Assembly (NCBI GenBank): GCA_017461245.1
Contig: JAFTYW010000022.1
Span: 1-61,901, forward strand
Length of the DNA stretch: 61,901 bases
Direction of reading: 5' to 3'
DNA from: Oscillospiraceae bacterium
Lineage (GTDB): Bacteria > Bacillota > Clostridia > Oscillospirales > Ruminococcaceae
The position numbers and the translations under genes are program-made. Below the pieces are notes generated by a model that saw nothing but the letters and a program-made list of their open reading frames with translations, was not told the origin of the DNA and made no database searches. This document shows, in pieces, positions 32,132 through 40,768 of the stretch. Each line of letters begins with the position of its first letter. Within the stretch, counting starts at the first letter, position 1.

Positions 32132-34189
32132 TTATTTTGTGGTGATTTTGAAGAATGCGGCGCTGGGCGCTTCATTAAATGTTACCTTTAATGTGCTGCC
32201 CGCTCCCTCAAACTTTGCATTATTCTCGGCAGGATAGATCATCTCAACACTCTCGATACCCTCTTTTATCTCGACCTCAACGTTTTTGTCGCCACCGAGA
32301 GTCCAAACAGCGAGATAGATGGTCTTATCATCCCGAAGTCCTGCAGCGATCTTCTCTTTTCCGAAACGGGTAAGTCCCATCGGGAAGTAGGGAAGGGCAC
32401 GCTTTTTCATTTCACTAAGGCTGTTATAGACCTCAACGCCCTCGGTAACCAACGCGAGCTGTTTTTCGGAAAGGGCGCGCAGATCGCTGGCGAGGTGGAT
32501 TCTGCCGAGCAGAATGTTTACCATATTTATAACAACGTCGTTATCGGTGATCTGAGCGTTTTTGAAGTCTGCCTCGGCAACGCCGGGCTCAATGAGCTTT
32601 CTTACAGGGTAGCTCCATACTGCTGCCTGCTCGGGAATGATTGCTGAGAGAATATTTCCAACAATGCAGGGATATTTTAAGTAGTTGGTCTGGTCAGAGG
32701 TAGAAACCATTGAGAAGACGGACATTGACTTATAGTCCATTCTCATTCCGCCTGAGGCGCAGCCCTCAAAAACAACATTCGGGAAGCGCTCGGTCATTTT
32801 CTTTACCCATTTTACAAAGGCGTCTGCCGCCTCTTCAAGACCCGAGCCTACGCTGCTGGAACCAAGTTCGGTACCAACGCCGCTATCGCGGTTGTAATCA
32901 AACTTAATATACTCTGCGCCGTAATCCTCAACCATTCTGCGAATAGTCTCGGTCATATACTCGATAACCTTGGGGTTTCTGTAGTCGAGCAGGTATCTGT
33001 TACCGATTGCGACCTTTTTGCCGTCGCGCATAAAGAAGCAGTCATCGTCATAGAAATCTACCATTTCCTGACACTTTACACCAACGACCTCGGGCTCTAT
33101 CCAAAGGCCAGGCTTCATACCGAGCGAGCGGATCATATCGGTCGTTGCTCGCACGCCGTGAGGGAATCTTGCATTGCTCTCTTTCCACTGGCCAACATAG
33201 GGGTAAACGGCATAGCCAGGCTCCTCGTTGTGCCAGCCGCAGTCGATAACATAGTACTCGACGCCTGTTTTTGCAACAACAGGGGCGTAAAGGGCAGTCA
33301 TTTCCTCGGTAGGATTGTCCCAAGAGAGATGCATATACTCGTTGTAGATTGCAGGCAGGCTCTTGTCCACCTCTGAAAGTCCGCTAATGTGGCGGCGGTA
33401 CTTGGTCATCTCGCCGATAACCGAGTTTAAGTCTGTGCCGAAGCAGATTGCGGCGGTGAGGGTGGTGTAGCTCTCACCTGCGGCAAGACGCTTATACCAG
33501 CTGCCCTGAGAGCGATTTGCGCCGCTTAAATAGAGGTAATATCGGCTATCGCTAACTGCCGACATTTCGTAATACCAGGAGCAGTTTGCCTCAATTTCAA
33601 ACATTGCCCACTCGCCTGTTTTCTCGTTTTCCAAGATGCCTTGGGGCAGGCGCTCCTTGGTAGACCAGCTGCCGACGTTTGTAAAGGCAATTCTGCCGCA
33701 GCGGCAGTACTCATAAAGGCCGCGCTCGTCAAAGGAGCGGCGGATAGGCTGGCACTCGTTGTGGTGGCTCTGCGAGAACTCTGTAAAATAGATGCTCTCA
33801 GCATCCTTGGTCGTGCCAAGGCCGTGAACGACAAGGCAGGAAGCCTCCTCAAGAGTAAGCTCGGCACCGCTTATATTCTCGATCTCGCTGAAAACGCGTA
33901 CCGCATTGGTGTCATTATATGTAACAAAATATGTCTTTACGCAAAGCTTTTCGGACTTCTGGGTGATAACAAGCGTATCGTCCGCGATCTTGTGGCTCTC
34001 ATAGCAAAGCTCCTTTGCCTCACTGGTGCCAATGCATTTCATACCGGGGTTAGAGGGTCTGTTCTCGCCCGCAATCTGAATTTCGGCAATCGGCGCGCCA
34101 GCCTCGCAGGCGTAATGCCCGCATTTTGTCATAACTATCTTATTTTCTTCGGTTACTTTAAATTCAAGGTTTTTAAAGGTGATATTCAT
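32132..34189 (-). CDS. GH36 alpha-galactosidase 1
   Basis: The 685-residue protein is a family GH36-type alpha-galactosidase: catalytic nucleophile Asp in YIKFDYNRD (about residue 430), the GCASGGMRMD box, and the TSDQTNYLKYP box with the acid/base region. No signal peptide is seen, so it acts in the cell on imported alpha-galactosides such as raffinose-type sugars. It is not closely linked to a transporter. The leader upstream is a run of hairpins with a promoter at 34428-34456. A second, less similar family member is at 41390. Confidence 0.9.
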   Translation of the reverse strand: MNITFKNLEFKVTEENKIVMTKCGHYACEAGAPIAEIQIAGENRPSNPGMKCIGTSEAKELCYESHKIADDTLVITQKSEKLCVKTYFVTYNDTNAVRVFSEIENISGAELTLEEASCLVVHGLGTTKDAESIYFTEFSQSHHNECQPIRRSFDERGLYEYCRCGRIAFTNVGSWSTKERLPQGILENEKTGEWAMFEIEANCSWYYEMSAVSDSRYYLYLSGANRSQGSWYKRLAAGESYTTLTAAICFGTDLNSVIGEMTKYRRHISGLSEVDKSLPAIYNEYMHLSWDNPTEEMTALYAPVVAKTGVEYYVIDCGWHNEEPGYAVYPYVGQWKESNARFPHGVRATTDMIRSLGMKPGLWIEPEVVGVKCQEMVDFYDDDCFFMRDGKKVAIGNRYLLDYRNPKVIEYMTETIRRMVEDYGAEYIKFDYNRDSGVGTELGSSSVGSGLEEAADAFVKWVKKMTERFPNVVFEGCASGGMRMDYKSMSVFSMVSTSDQTNYLKYPCIVGNILSAIIPEQAAVWSYPVRKLIEPGVAEADFKNAQITDNDVVINMVNILLGRIHLASDLRALSEKQLALVTEGVEVYNSLSEMKKRALPYFPMGLTRFGKEKIAAGLRDDKTIYLAVWTLGGDKNVEVEIKEGIESVEMIYPAENNAKFEGAGSTLKVTFNEAPSAAFFKITTK

Positions 34190-34421
34190 AAAATTTACCT
34201 CGCCTTTCTTAGATAAATTGATTATAATTGTTTATCGTTTATCGAAATAATGCAACGCATTATTTCGCTGCCAAATCTCTGATTTGGTTTCAAATTTTCA
34301 AGGGAAATTTGGCGATAACAATTTCAATGATGTCGTCCTGCAATTATATTCAAGAGAATATAATTGCAGAATGCCAATTTTATTGGCTTGTCGAAATGCT
34401 TTTTTGCATTTCGACTTATCG
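34190..34421 (-). promoter_or_regulatory. Six-hairpin leader of alpha-galactosidase 1
   Basis: This transcribed leader (read on the minus strand) holds perfect hairpins in a row: CGAAATGC/GCATTTCG at 34391-34412, CCAAT/ATTGG, a 13-bp TGCAATTATATTC/GAATATAATTGCA near 34340-34370, CAAATTT/AAATTTG, CCAAATC/GATTTGG, and a 10-bp GAAATAATGC/GCATTATTTC near 34250. Short spacers contain CGATAA repeats. No terminator-like T-run lies after them, so it is not a classic attenuator. Confidence 0.7.
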
Positions 34422-34427
34422 ACAATC

Positions 34428-34456
34428 ATTATAACATATTGATTTCTTTAATACAA
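34428..34456 (-). promoter_or_regulatory. Promoter of alpha-galactosidase 1
   Basis: Minus strand: TTGTAT (34451-34456), 17-base spacer, TATAAT (34428-34433). Confidence 0.7.
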
Positions 34457-34602
34457 GGAAAATATCCCCTTTTTAAGCTATATTTTTATTACGATTTGTA
34501 TTGTTTTGCTTGATTTAAACTATCTGTAATATACTCACCTTTTTTATCTGCCTAACATAGTATAATGTGTCTGGACTAAATTTAAAAAAGGAGCAAACGA
34601 GT

Positions 34603-34983
34603 ATGAATGTAAACGGTTACTGCGAAGAGTACGAGAAGTACGACAAATGCGACAAGTGCGAGGACTACGGCAAAGAGGATAAGTACGACGACTATGACAA
34701 GCACGACAAAGACGACAAGCGTGAAAAGTGCGACTGCGACAAAAAAGCGGAGCAGGTCGTAGACATTTCTGTGCCTATCGAGGTATGCCCCGAAGCAGAC
34801 TTAGGCAAGATCGAAACCGAGTGCTGCGGCAAACCCAAGGTTGAGTGCGAGCAGGAGCCCTGCGGCTCGTCGGTGAGCATTATAATCACCCAGAGCGTTA
34901 AGATCAAGATTCCCGTAAAGTTCGGCATCAAGACCATCGAGGGCAACAGCTTTATAAAATGCTGCGATAAACACTGCGACTAA
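34603..34983 (+). CDS. Charged Cys-rich low-complexity protein
   Basis: The 126-residue protein begins with a repeat-like run of Tyr, Lys, Asp and Cys (EKYDKCDKCEDYGKEDKYDD), then a Cys-containing beta-like region (ISVPIEVCPEADLG, ECCGKPKVECEQEPCG, VKIKIPVKFGIKT) and ends in KCCDKHCD. The start at 34603 follows AAAAAGGAG; the upstream in-frame ATG at 34567 has no site. The pattern resembles spore-coat or exosporium-like proteins of Clostridia, but I cannot assign a family. It is followed by the ATGAAGT hairpin array. Confidence 0.7.
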   Translation: MNVNGYCEEYEKYDKCDKCEDYGKEDKYDDYDKHDKDDKREKCDCDKKAEQVVDISVPIEVCPEADLGKIETECCGKPKVECEQEPCGSSVSIIITQSVKIKIPVKFGIKTIEGNSFIKCCDKHCD

Positions 34984-34986
34984 AAA

Positions 34987-35156
34987 ATGAAGTTTGCCTT
35001 TTAGGCAAATGAAGTTGCCTGCGGCAATGAAGTACACTTTGTGTATGAAGTTTCGCCTGAGGCGAAATGAGCAAACTTTACTTCATATGGTCTTTGACCA
35101 TACTTCATAGTGAGCGAAAGCGAACTACTTCATTTTTGCAAAAGCAAAAACTTCAT
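34987..35156. repeat. ATGAAGT hairpin array
   Basis: Four ATGAAGT units (34987, 35009, 35027, 35045) and four ACTTCAT units (35080, 35102, 35127, 35150) are separated by short hairpins with different sequences (such as TTGCC/GGCAA, TGCC/GGCA, ACAC/GTGT, TTCGCC/GGCGAA, ATGGTC/GACCAT). The first and second halves are inverse, so the whole block can fold on itself. It lies after the Cys-rich gene and before the terminator at 35161. Confidence 0.8.
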
Positions 35157-35160
35157 TAAA

Positions 35161-35186
35161 AAAGGAGCCCGATGGGCTCCTTTTTT
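35161..35186. terminator. Terminator between Cys-rich gene and cyclase gene
   Basis: AAAGGAGCCC / GGGCTCCTTT stem with T-run, between convergent genes. Confidence 0.8.
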
Positions 35187-35838
35187 ACACTTTAAGTATT
35201 GCTCTGCAGGGGGCGCAACTGGTTACCGCCGCCTTGATGGGCAGAACAGTAAGTAGCGCGCTGTCGACTTCTTCTATGTTCACAACGGGGGCGAGCATAA
35301 GAATATCGGCATTGTAAAAATCCAGCCAAAAGCCCTGAGGCTTTTCTAAATTATCCCACCTCGGAAAGTCCGAGCCTAAGAGAAACGGCTTTTTAGAAAT
35401 GAGCCAGTCCATAGCCTCGCGGGTAAAATAGGGGCAAGAAGCGAGGTAATCGCCATCCTTCCACTTTTCGCCGTACTGTGCGCAAACGAGAATGGCACAG
35501 CCCTCTTGTATTTTATCGGCGTTTTTACAGTTTTCGAGCATCTGCCGTGTTATTGGCTCGCCGCGGACATTGCCTACGTTCAAAACCACACAGGGAATAT
35601 CGACAAGCTTTTCAACAGGCACATCAATAAGCGGATAAGAAGCCTCGCCCAAAAGGTGTGCGGGTGTTTCAAGATATGTGCCGCTCTGGGAGTTTAATCC
35701 CTCAAAGACCTCGGCATAAATATCATATTTCACCCATTCGACTTCTGCTAGCGGCTTAATTTCAAGACTGGGAAAGGGCGAGCCGTAGCTCCACATTCCG
35801 CTGTAAAGCTCACCTGTTATATCAATAATTCTTGCCAT
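35185..35838 (-). CDS. Cyclase-family (kynurenine formamidase-like) hydrolase
   Basis: The 217-residue protein has the cyclase-family signature SGTYLETPAHL in place of the usual HxGTHxDxPxH, which keeps the last His and adds Tyr. The later LGSDFPRWD fits the family. The pattern suggests a metal-dependent amidase or lactonase that could have lost or altered a metal ligand (His to Tyr, Asp to Glu). It is the last of three genes in one direction, 5 bases after the TIM-barrel gene. Substrate unknown. Confidence 0.75.
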   Translation of the reverse strand: MARIIDITGELYSGMWSYGSPFPSLEIKPLAEVEWVKYDIYAEVFEGLNSQSGTYLETPAHLLGEASYPLIDVPVEKLVDIPCVVLNVGNVRGEPITRQMLENCKNADKIQEGCAILVCAQYGEKWKDGDYLASCPYFTREAMDWLISKKPFLLGSDFPRWDNLEKPQGFWLDFYNADILMLAPVVNIEEVDSALLTVLPIKAAVTSCAPCRAILKV

Positions 35839-35842
35839 AGCA

Positions 35843-36547
35843 TTACATATTGCAAAGGGCGTTTGTAAAGGCGTCTACTGCGTCGGGAACAGAGATGTTC
35901 TCGCCGTACTTTGTAAAGGAGAAATAGCCCTTATAGCTTCTGGCAAGCAGACAGGATGCGACCTCTTTTATCTCGGCGTTGCCCTTTTCAATGGGTGCAG
36001 GCTTCTGTCCCTCAAAGATCATATCGCAAACGCGGACAACCACAATATCGTCCTTATACTTTGACTTATAGAGAATACCGAGGAAAGCGCCCTTGCCCAT
36101 CTTTGCAAACTCGTTTGCATTAAAGATAAGGCCTGTGTTTTCGCCCTTTATCTCCTTATACCAGTCAAAATTGTACTTTTCAAAGCTCTCGGACTCGAGC
36201 TCAAAGAGAACCTTAATAGAGAATGCGGCGCCGATCTTGATGATTTCCTGAATTTCGTCGTTTGTGGCACCATCGATAGCCTTGGTGGCGAGTTTTACAT
36301 TCTCAACACCAATCAAATGAGCGTTTCTGAAAAACTGAACGTAAGTCTCGTAATCCTTGACGCTCTCGTAGGCGGTATAAACAACGATCTTGTTAAGGCT
36401 TTTAATAAGCGCAACTCTTGTATCCTCAACCTCAGCGGGAGTCATCTTAGAGAGCGGTGTGCCAAAATGTCCGTCAAGGACCTCGAGATTTTTAATGCCT
36501 AAGCTATCGGCATTGTTTTTGCCGACTTCAATACTGAAATTATACAT
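35843..36547 (-). CDS. TIM-barrel protein, xylose-isomerase-like
   Basis: The 234-residue protein has a barrel-like pattern of strands and helices, with SLNKIVVYTAYESVKDYETYVQFF, NVKLATKAIDG and FSIKVLFELESES. It is like sugar-phosphate isomerase/epimerase-type (AP-endonuclease-2 fold) proteins, but metal ligands are not clear, so this is a weak call. It lies 12 bases after the acetyltransferase gene and 4 before the cyclase gene, in one operon. Confidence 0.5.
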   Translation of the reverse strand: MYNFSIEVGKNNADSLGIKNLEVLDGHFGTPLSKMTPAEVEDTRVALIKSLNKIVVYTAYESVKDYETYVQFFRNAHLIGVENVKLATKAIDGATNDEIQEIIKIGAAFSIKVLFELESESFEKYNFDWYKEIKGENTGLIFNANEFAKMGKGAFLGILYKSKYKDDIVVVRVCDMIFEGQKPAPIEKGNAEIKEVASCLLARSYKGYFSFTKYGENISVPDAVDAFTNALCNM

Positions 36548-36559
36548 ATTTTTACCTCC

Positions 36560-37348
36560 CTACTTCGCGTCTTTCTCTGCCTGAAGCTTATGAGCGTTGT
36601 TGCAGTAGCTGCACTGTTCGTTTTCGCACATAAAGAACAGCGGCTTTTCGGCAAGCAGCTTTTCGCCCAGCTCAAACATCTTCTTAGCGTCGATAATTTT
36701 AGCAGCGGCGTTTCCAACGAGGGTCTCAATAAGAGCGCCCTCGCGGCGTAAAACGGGGGTGAAGCTTAAAAAGTCGCGGTGTCCGGGGCAGAACTTATTA
36801 ATTTCCATTGTTTTGCCCTCGTAATTTTCGACATATTTCGGAGCGGGGACGACCCTATTTTCAAGATAAACAGAATCCATAATGTCCTCGATAGCGTGCA
36901 GGGTGGTGTTGCGGTTCATATCAACGCCGAGCATAATGATCTTGCCGCCCATTTCCTTTAATTTAAGGTAGGGCGAGCCGTAACCGCAGTTGGTTTCGCA
37001 CTTATCGTGATCGCGTGTCAGCTCCTCAGCCTTTGCGCCGATTGCATTGATGCAGTGAACGGGGCGCAGCGAGCGGATAGAGTTCTTTCTCAGTCTGTGG
37101 GTCTCGGAAATGATGCCAACGGTCGAGCGGTCATTTTCGGGGTCAAAAGGGTGGTTAAAGGCCATTGTTGAAACGGCAAAGGTGCCGCTATCGCCGACTG
37201 CCTCTAAAACAGCGTCAATAACTGTGTCAGCGCCGCCCTCAACTTTGCCGATGCTGGAAAGGGCGCTGTGCATAAGAACGATATCGCCTTCCTTTATTCC
37301 GCCGAGCTTAAGAGCAAAAACTATGTCTTGTTTTGTGATGGGTTTCAA
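36560..37348 (-). CDS. AAC(3)-family N-acetyltransferase
   Basis: The 262-residue protein belongs to the AAC(3)/YokD family: EGDIVLMHSALSSIGKVEGGADTVIDAVLEAVGDSGTFAVSTM at the start, RSLRPVHCINAIGAKAEEL, and GSPYLKLKEMGGKIIMLGVDMNRNTTLHAIED with the catalytic His. It ends with a Cys cluster CENEQCSYC, which the aminoglycoside enzymes I know lack. Family members include aminoglycoside resistance enzymes and others of unknown substrate; the operon context does not suggest resistance. It is first in the three-gene operon. Confidence 0.85.
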   Translation of the reverse strand: MKPITKQDIVFALKLGGIKEGDIVLMHSALSSIGKVEGGADTVIDAVLEAVGDSGTFAVSTMAFNHPFDPENDRSTVGIISETHRLRKNSIRSLRPVHCINAIGAKAEELTRDHDKCETNCGYGSPYLKLKEMGGKIIMLGVDMNRNTTLHAIEDIMDSVYLENRVVPAPKYVENYEGKTMEINKFCPGHRDFLSFTPVLRREGALIETLVGNAAAKIIDAKKMFELGEKLLAEKPLFFMCENEQCSYCNNAHKLQAEKDAK

Positions 37349-37473
37349 TTTACTTCCTCCTTACCTTTTTAGGTATTAGCAAAATTGTAACATACTTTTT
37401 TAAAAAAGTATACCGAAAAAGCAATTTTTCTCAAAAATTATGGCTCTTTTTTTAGTTGCGGCGGCGAAAAGAC

Positions 37474-37502
37474 TTGCTAAAGGGCAAAATAAATGCTACA
37501 AT
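37474..37502 (+). promoter_or_regulatory. Promoter of proS
   Basis: TTGCTA (37474-37479), 17-base spacer, TACAAT (37497-37502). No T-box is visible. Confidence 0.65.
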
Positions 37503-37547
37503 TAATCTATCTATGAGGTTTACACACCCCGAAAGGAAGTTTTTAAT

Positions 37548-38978
37548 ATGGCAGACAACAAGTTAGTTAAAGAAATCACCTCGATGGACGAGGACTTTGC
37601 CAAATGGTATACCGACATCTGCATGAAGGCAGAGCTTATCGACTATTCGTCGGTAAAGGGCTGTATGGTCATCCGCCCCTACGGCTACGCCATCTGGGAG
37701 CTTATTCAGAAGGAGCTCGACGCCCGTTTTAAGAAAACGGGTCACCAGAACGTTTATATGCCTATGTTTATTCCCGAAAGCCTGCTCCAAAAGGAAAAGG
37801 ATCACGTTGAGGGCTTTGCCCCCGAGGTTGCCTGGGTTACACACGGCGGAAGCGAAAAGCTTGACGAAAGAATGTGCGTTCGCCCCACCTCTGAGACCCT
37901 TTTCTGTGAGCATTACAAGAGTATAGTTCACTCCTACCGCGACCTGCCCAAGCTCTACAACCAGTGGTGCTCGGTCGTTCGCTGGGAGAAGACCACCCGT
38001 CCTTTCCTGCGTTCAAGAGAGTTTTTATGGCAGGAGGGTCACACAATCCACGCTACCGCACAGGAGGCTATCGAGGAGACCGAGCGTATGCTTAACGTTT
38101 ACGCCGAGTTTGCTGAGGACTGCCTTGCTATGCCTGTAGTCCGCGGCGAAAAGACCGCCAAGGAAAGATTTGCAGGTGCAGAGGCGACCTACACGATAGA
38201 GGCACTTATGCACGACGGAAAGGCTCTGCAGAGCGGAACGAGCCACTATTTCGGTGACGGCTTTGCAAAGGCTTTTGAGATATTCTACACCGACAAAGAG
38301 AATAAGCAGGTAAACCCCTTCCAGACCTCTTGGGGTGTTACCACCCGCCTTATCGGCGCAATCATTATGACCCACGGTGACGACAACGGACTCGTTCTTC
38401 CTCCCGCAGTCGCTCCCATTCAGGCGGTCGTTGTGCCTATCGCACAGCACAAGGACGGCGTTCTTGACGCCGCTCACGCTCTTGCCGATTCTCTTGAGGG
38501 ACTGCGCGTAGTCTGCGACGACAGCGAGAAATCCCCCGGCTTTAAGTTTGCCGAGTACGAAATGAAGGGTGTTCCCGTCAGAGTTGAGATAGGACCCAAG
38601 GATATCGAACAGGGTCAGTGCGTGATCGTTCGCAGAGACAACCGCGAAAAGACCGTTGTTGCTATCAAAGACGTCAAGGCCGCAGTTGAAAAGGCTCTTG
38701 AAGAGGTCCGCCAGGCTCTCTATAACAGAGCGCTTGAAAACCGCAAGAACAGAACAGTTGACTGCCACACTCTCGAAGAGTTTACCAAAACCGCAAAGGA
38801 GCAGGACGGCTTTATCCGTGCTATGTGGTGCGGTGACCGCGAGTGCGAGGATAAGCTCAAGGAGGTCGCAGGCGTAACCTCGCGTTGCATTCCCTTTGGC
38901 GAAGATGCCATCGGCGACAAGTGCGTTTGCTGCGGCAAGAGCGCTAACAAGCTGGTTTATTGGGGCAAAGCGTATTAA
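37548..38978 (+). CDS. proS: Prolyl-tRNA synthetase (short, archaeal/eukaryote-like type)
   Basis: The 476-residue class II enzyme is the form lacking the bacterial editing insertion. Motifs are [12 protein letters not shown] and [46 protein letters not shown] for tRNA and ATP, and a C-terminal zinc-binding region (GDKCVCCGK, ending VYWGKAY). It charges tRNA-Pro. Confidence 0.97.
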   Translation: MADNKLVKEITSMDEDFAKWYTDICMKAELIDYSSVKGCMVIRPYGYAIWELIQKELDARFKKTGHQNVYMPMFIPESLLQKEKDHVEGFAPEVAWVTHGGSEKLDERMCVRPTSETLFCEHYKSIVHSYRDLPKLYNQWCSVVRWEKTTRPFLRSREFLWQEGHTIHATAQEAIEETERMLNVYAEFAEDCLAMPVVRGEKTAKERFAGAEATYTIEALMHDGKALQSGTSHYFGDGFAKAFEIFYTDKENKQVNPFQTSWGVTTRLIGAIIMTHGDDNGLVLPPAVAPIQAVVVPIAQHKDGVLDAAHALADSLEGLRVVCDDSEKSPGFKFAEYEMKGVPVRVEIGPKDIEQGQCVIVRRDNREKTVVAIKDVKAAVEKALEEVRQALYNRALENRKNRTVDCHTLEEFTKTAKEQDGFIRAMWCGDRECEDKLKEVAGVTSRCIPFGEDAIGDKCVCCGKSANKLVYWGKAY

Positions 38979-38996
38979 ATTAGCCATTCTTTAAAA

Positions 38997-39140
38997 GGCT
39001 CCCTTGTGCAAAGGGAGCTGTCAGCGAAGCTGACTGAGGGATTGCTCAAGACCATTCTTTATTCAAGCTTATTCTTTGTCCTTTCTAATGAAAATCCCTC
39101 CACCGCTAACGCGGTCCCCCTCCCTTTAGACAAGGGAGGC
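38997..39140. mobile_element. MITE with GGCTCCCTT-type inverted ends
   Basis: A 144-bp non-coding element with related ends: GGCTCCCTTGTGCAAAGGGA on the left and TCCCTTTAGACAAGGGAGGC on the right, the internal GACTGAGGGATTG / AATCCCTC parts also inverted. This is a widespread type in gut Clostridia. Confidence 0.75.
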
Positions 39141-39204
39141 TTTGCTTTAAACCCGCAGGGGCGCCGATGGCGCCCCATATTTTTAATGAAAAGGACAGCT
39201 TATT

Positions 39205-40380
39205 ATGACAGGGCTTTTAATTAAACTGTTTATTCCCGACCACAAAAACACCGCCGACAAGTTTGTCCGCGAGCGCTACGGCACGCTTAGCGGTGTGCTC
39301 GGTATTATCTGCAACCTAATTCTGTTTGCGGTAAAGCTCATTATTGGTACCATAATGGGAAGCATCGCCATAACCTCGGACGCCTTCAACAACCTTTCGG
39401 ATATGGGCACCTCGGTTATGTCGGTCATCAGCGCGAAAATGTCCAACCGCCGCCCCGACGCCGACCACCCCTTTGGCCACGGCAGGTTTGAGTACATTTC
39501 CTCGCTCATTATTTCCTTTTTGATAATGCTGGTCGGCTTTGAGCTTTTTAAAAGCTCGCTTTCAAAGATATTCGCCCCCGAGCCTATATCAATGCGCCCC
39601 GTTCTTATCATAATTCTGGCGCTTTCAATTCTCATAAAGTTCTGGATGTTCCTTTACAATCGCAAAATGGGCGCACTTATCGACTCAAAGGTTTTAAAGG
39701 CCGCTGCATCAGACAGCCTTAACGACGTTTTTGCAACCTCGGCGGTCATAGCATCGTCGCTTTTGGGTCATTTCCTCGGCCTTAACATTGACGGCTACAT
39801 CGGCTGCGTTGTTTCGGTGCTGATCATAGTTGTCGGCATAAGGCTTGCGATCGACACGGTCAACGTACTGCTTGGCTCTGCACCCTCTGCTGAGATGGTG
39901 TCAAACATGGAGGCTCTGCTTACAAAAAGCCCCTTTGTTCTCGGTATACACGACCTTATCATCCACGACTACGGCCCAGGCAGGCTTTTCGCCTCGGTTC
40001 ACGCTGAGGTCAGCGACAAAGAAAACGTGACCGTCATCCACGAGGAGATGGATGCGCTGGAACAGGAGGCTCTGCGGGAGTACGGCGTCGAGCTTGTTAT
40101 CCACATGGACCCCATCGCCACCGACAGCGAGATTTTAAACTCGGCAAGAGAGCTTGTGCTGGGTATAGTAAAGAGCCTTGGCGACTATTCAATTCACGAT
40201 TTTAGAATGACCGACGGCGAAAACCGCGTAAATCTCATTTTCGACCTTGTTGTGCCTTGCTCAATGGGCAAAAAGGAGCGCGACGAGCTCTTGTCGCTCA
40301 TCCGCGGCGCGCTAAAAGAGGTCGACGAAAAGTACGCCGCCGTTATCCAGATAGACAACGACTACACCGCGAGAACATAA
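39205..40380 (+). CDS. CDF-family cation efflux transporter
   Basis: The 391-residue protein has about six membrane helices and the metal residues SDAFNNLSD (helix II), HPFGHGRFE, and SDSLNDVF (helix V). It exports a divalent metal such as Zn, Mn or Fe by proton exchange. It has a long cytosolic C-terminal region (about 100 extra residues) with IHDYGPGRLFASVHAEV, longer than the minimal family. Its ribosome binding site is weak. Confidence 0.92.
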   Translation: MTGLLIKLFIPDHKNTADKFVRERYGTLSGVLGIICNLILFAVKLIIGTIMGSIAITSDAFNNLSDMGTSVMSVISAKMSNRRPDADHPFGHGRFEYISSLIISFLIMLVGFELFKSSLSKIFAPEPISMRPVLIIILALSILIKFWMFLYNRKMGALIDSKVLKAAASDSLNDVFATSAVIASSLLGHFLGLNIDGYIGCVVSVLIIVVGIRLAIDTVNVLLGSAPSAEMVSNMEALLTKSPFVLGIHDLIIHDYGPGRLFASVHAEVSDKENVTVIHEEMDALEQEALREYGVELVIHMDPIATDSEILNSARELVLGIVKSLGDYSIHDFRMTDGENRVNLIFDLVVPCSMGKKERDELLSLIRGALKEVDEKYAAVIQIDNDYTART

Positions 40381-40382
40381 AG

Positions 40383-40410
40383 AAGAGCAGGCAAAATGCC
40401 TGCTCTTTTT
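40383..40410 (+). terminator. Terminator after the CDF gene
   Basis: AGAGCAGGC / GCCTGCTCT stem with T-run. A GTAGGGGCGACC inverted repeat follows at 40448. Confidence 0.75.
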
Positions 40411-40479
40411 TAGTTGAAAATCGTAAGCAAACCTAAATACTAAAACGTAGGGGCGACCAGTGGTCGCCCGTATTATTTT

Positions 40480-40665
40480 CTATTCCTCTATTTTTATTTC
40501 GCCGTTTTCCTTTTCAAACTTCTTAATATATTCCTTTATAATATAAAGAACCTGTCCATTTCCCGACCTGCCCTCATACTGAGCAACATATTTGAGTTTA
40601 CCGTGTAATTCCTTGTTTATTTCTATTCCAAGATGCTTATTTTCTTTATTTCTCAAAAAATTCAC
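40480..40665 (-). CDS. RHH-type regulator, divergent to Cys-rich copy 2
   Basis: The 61-residue protein has an Arc/MetJ-like layout: a strand (NKHLGIEINKELHGKLKYVA), a turn EGRSGNG, and a helix VLYIIKEYIKKF. It is divergent from the second small Cys-rich gene, with two copies of the operator CTTAATTTAAG between. It probably represses that gene. Confidence 0.7.
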   Translation of the reverse strand: MNFLRNKENKHLGIEINKELHGKLKYVAQYEGRSGNGQVLYIIKEYIKKFEKENGEIKIEE

Positions 40666-40675
40666 CTCAAAAAAT

Positions 40676-40744
40676 CTTAATTTAAGTTTATTTTAAGACT
40701 ATTTTGTGTTATAATGTTGTAAGTATACTTAATTTAAGTATACT
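40676..40744. promoter_or_regulatory. Palindromic operators between RHH gene and Cys-rich copy 2
   Basis: CTTAATTTAAG occurs at 40676-40686 and again at 40728-40738. The second is the centre of a perfect 23-base inverted repeat (40722-40744, arms AGTATACTTAA, one middle base). The 52-base distance is five helical turns. A promoter-like TATAAT is at 40710. Confidence 0.75.
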
Positions 40745-40768
40745 AAACTTATATAATGAGGTGTTATT

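Noticed and set aside
34987-35156. CRISPR array
   Set aside because: Units are only 7 bases, inverted in the second half, and the parts between are palindromes, not spacers.
36560-37348. Aminoglycoside resistance gene
   Set aside because: The family match is clear, but the Cys-rich end and the operon context do not support resistance as the role.
37349-37547. T-box leader before proS (also looked for before trpS and serS)
   Set aside because: No GGGTGGNACC-like segment and no Stem I outline was seen in any of the three leaders.
38025-38987. 320-codon frame antisense to proS
   Set aside because: Shadow of proS; no start signal and no domain.
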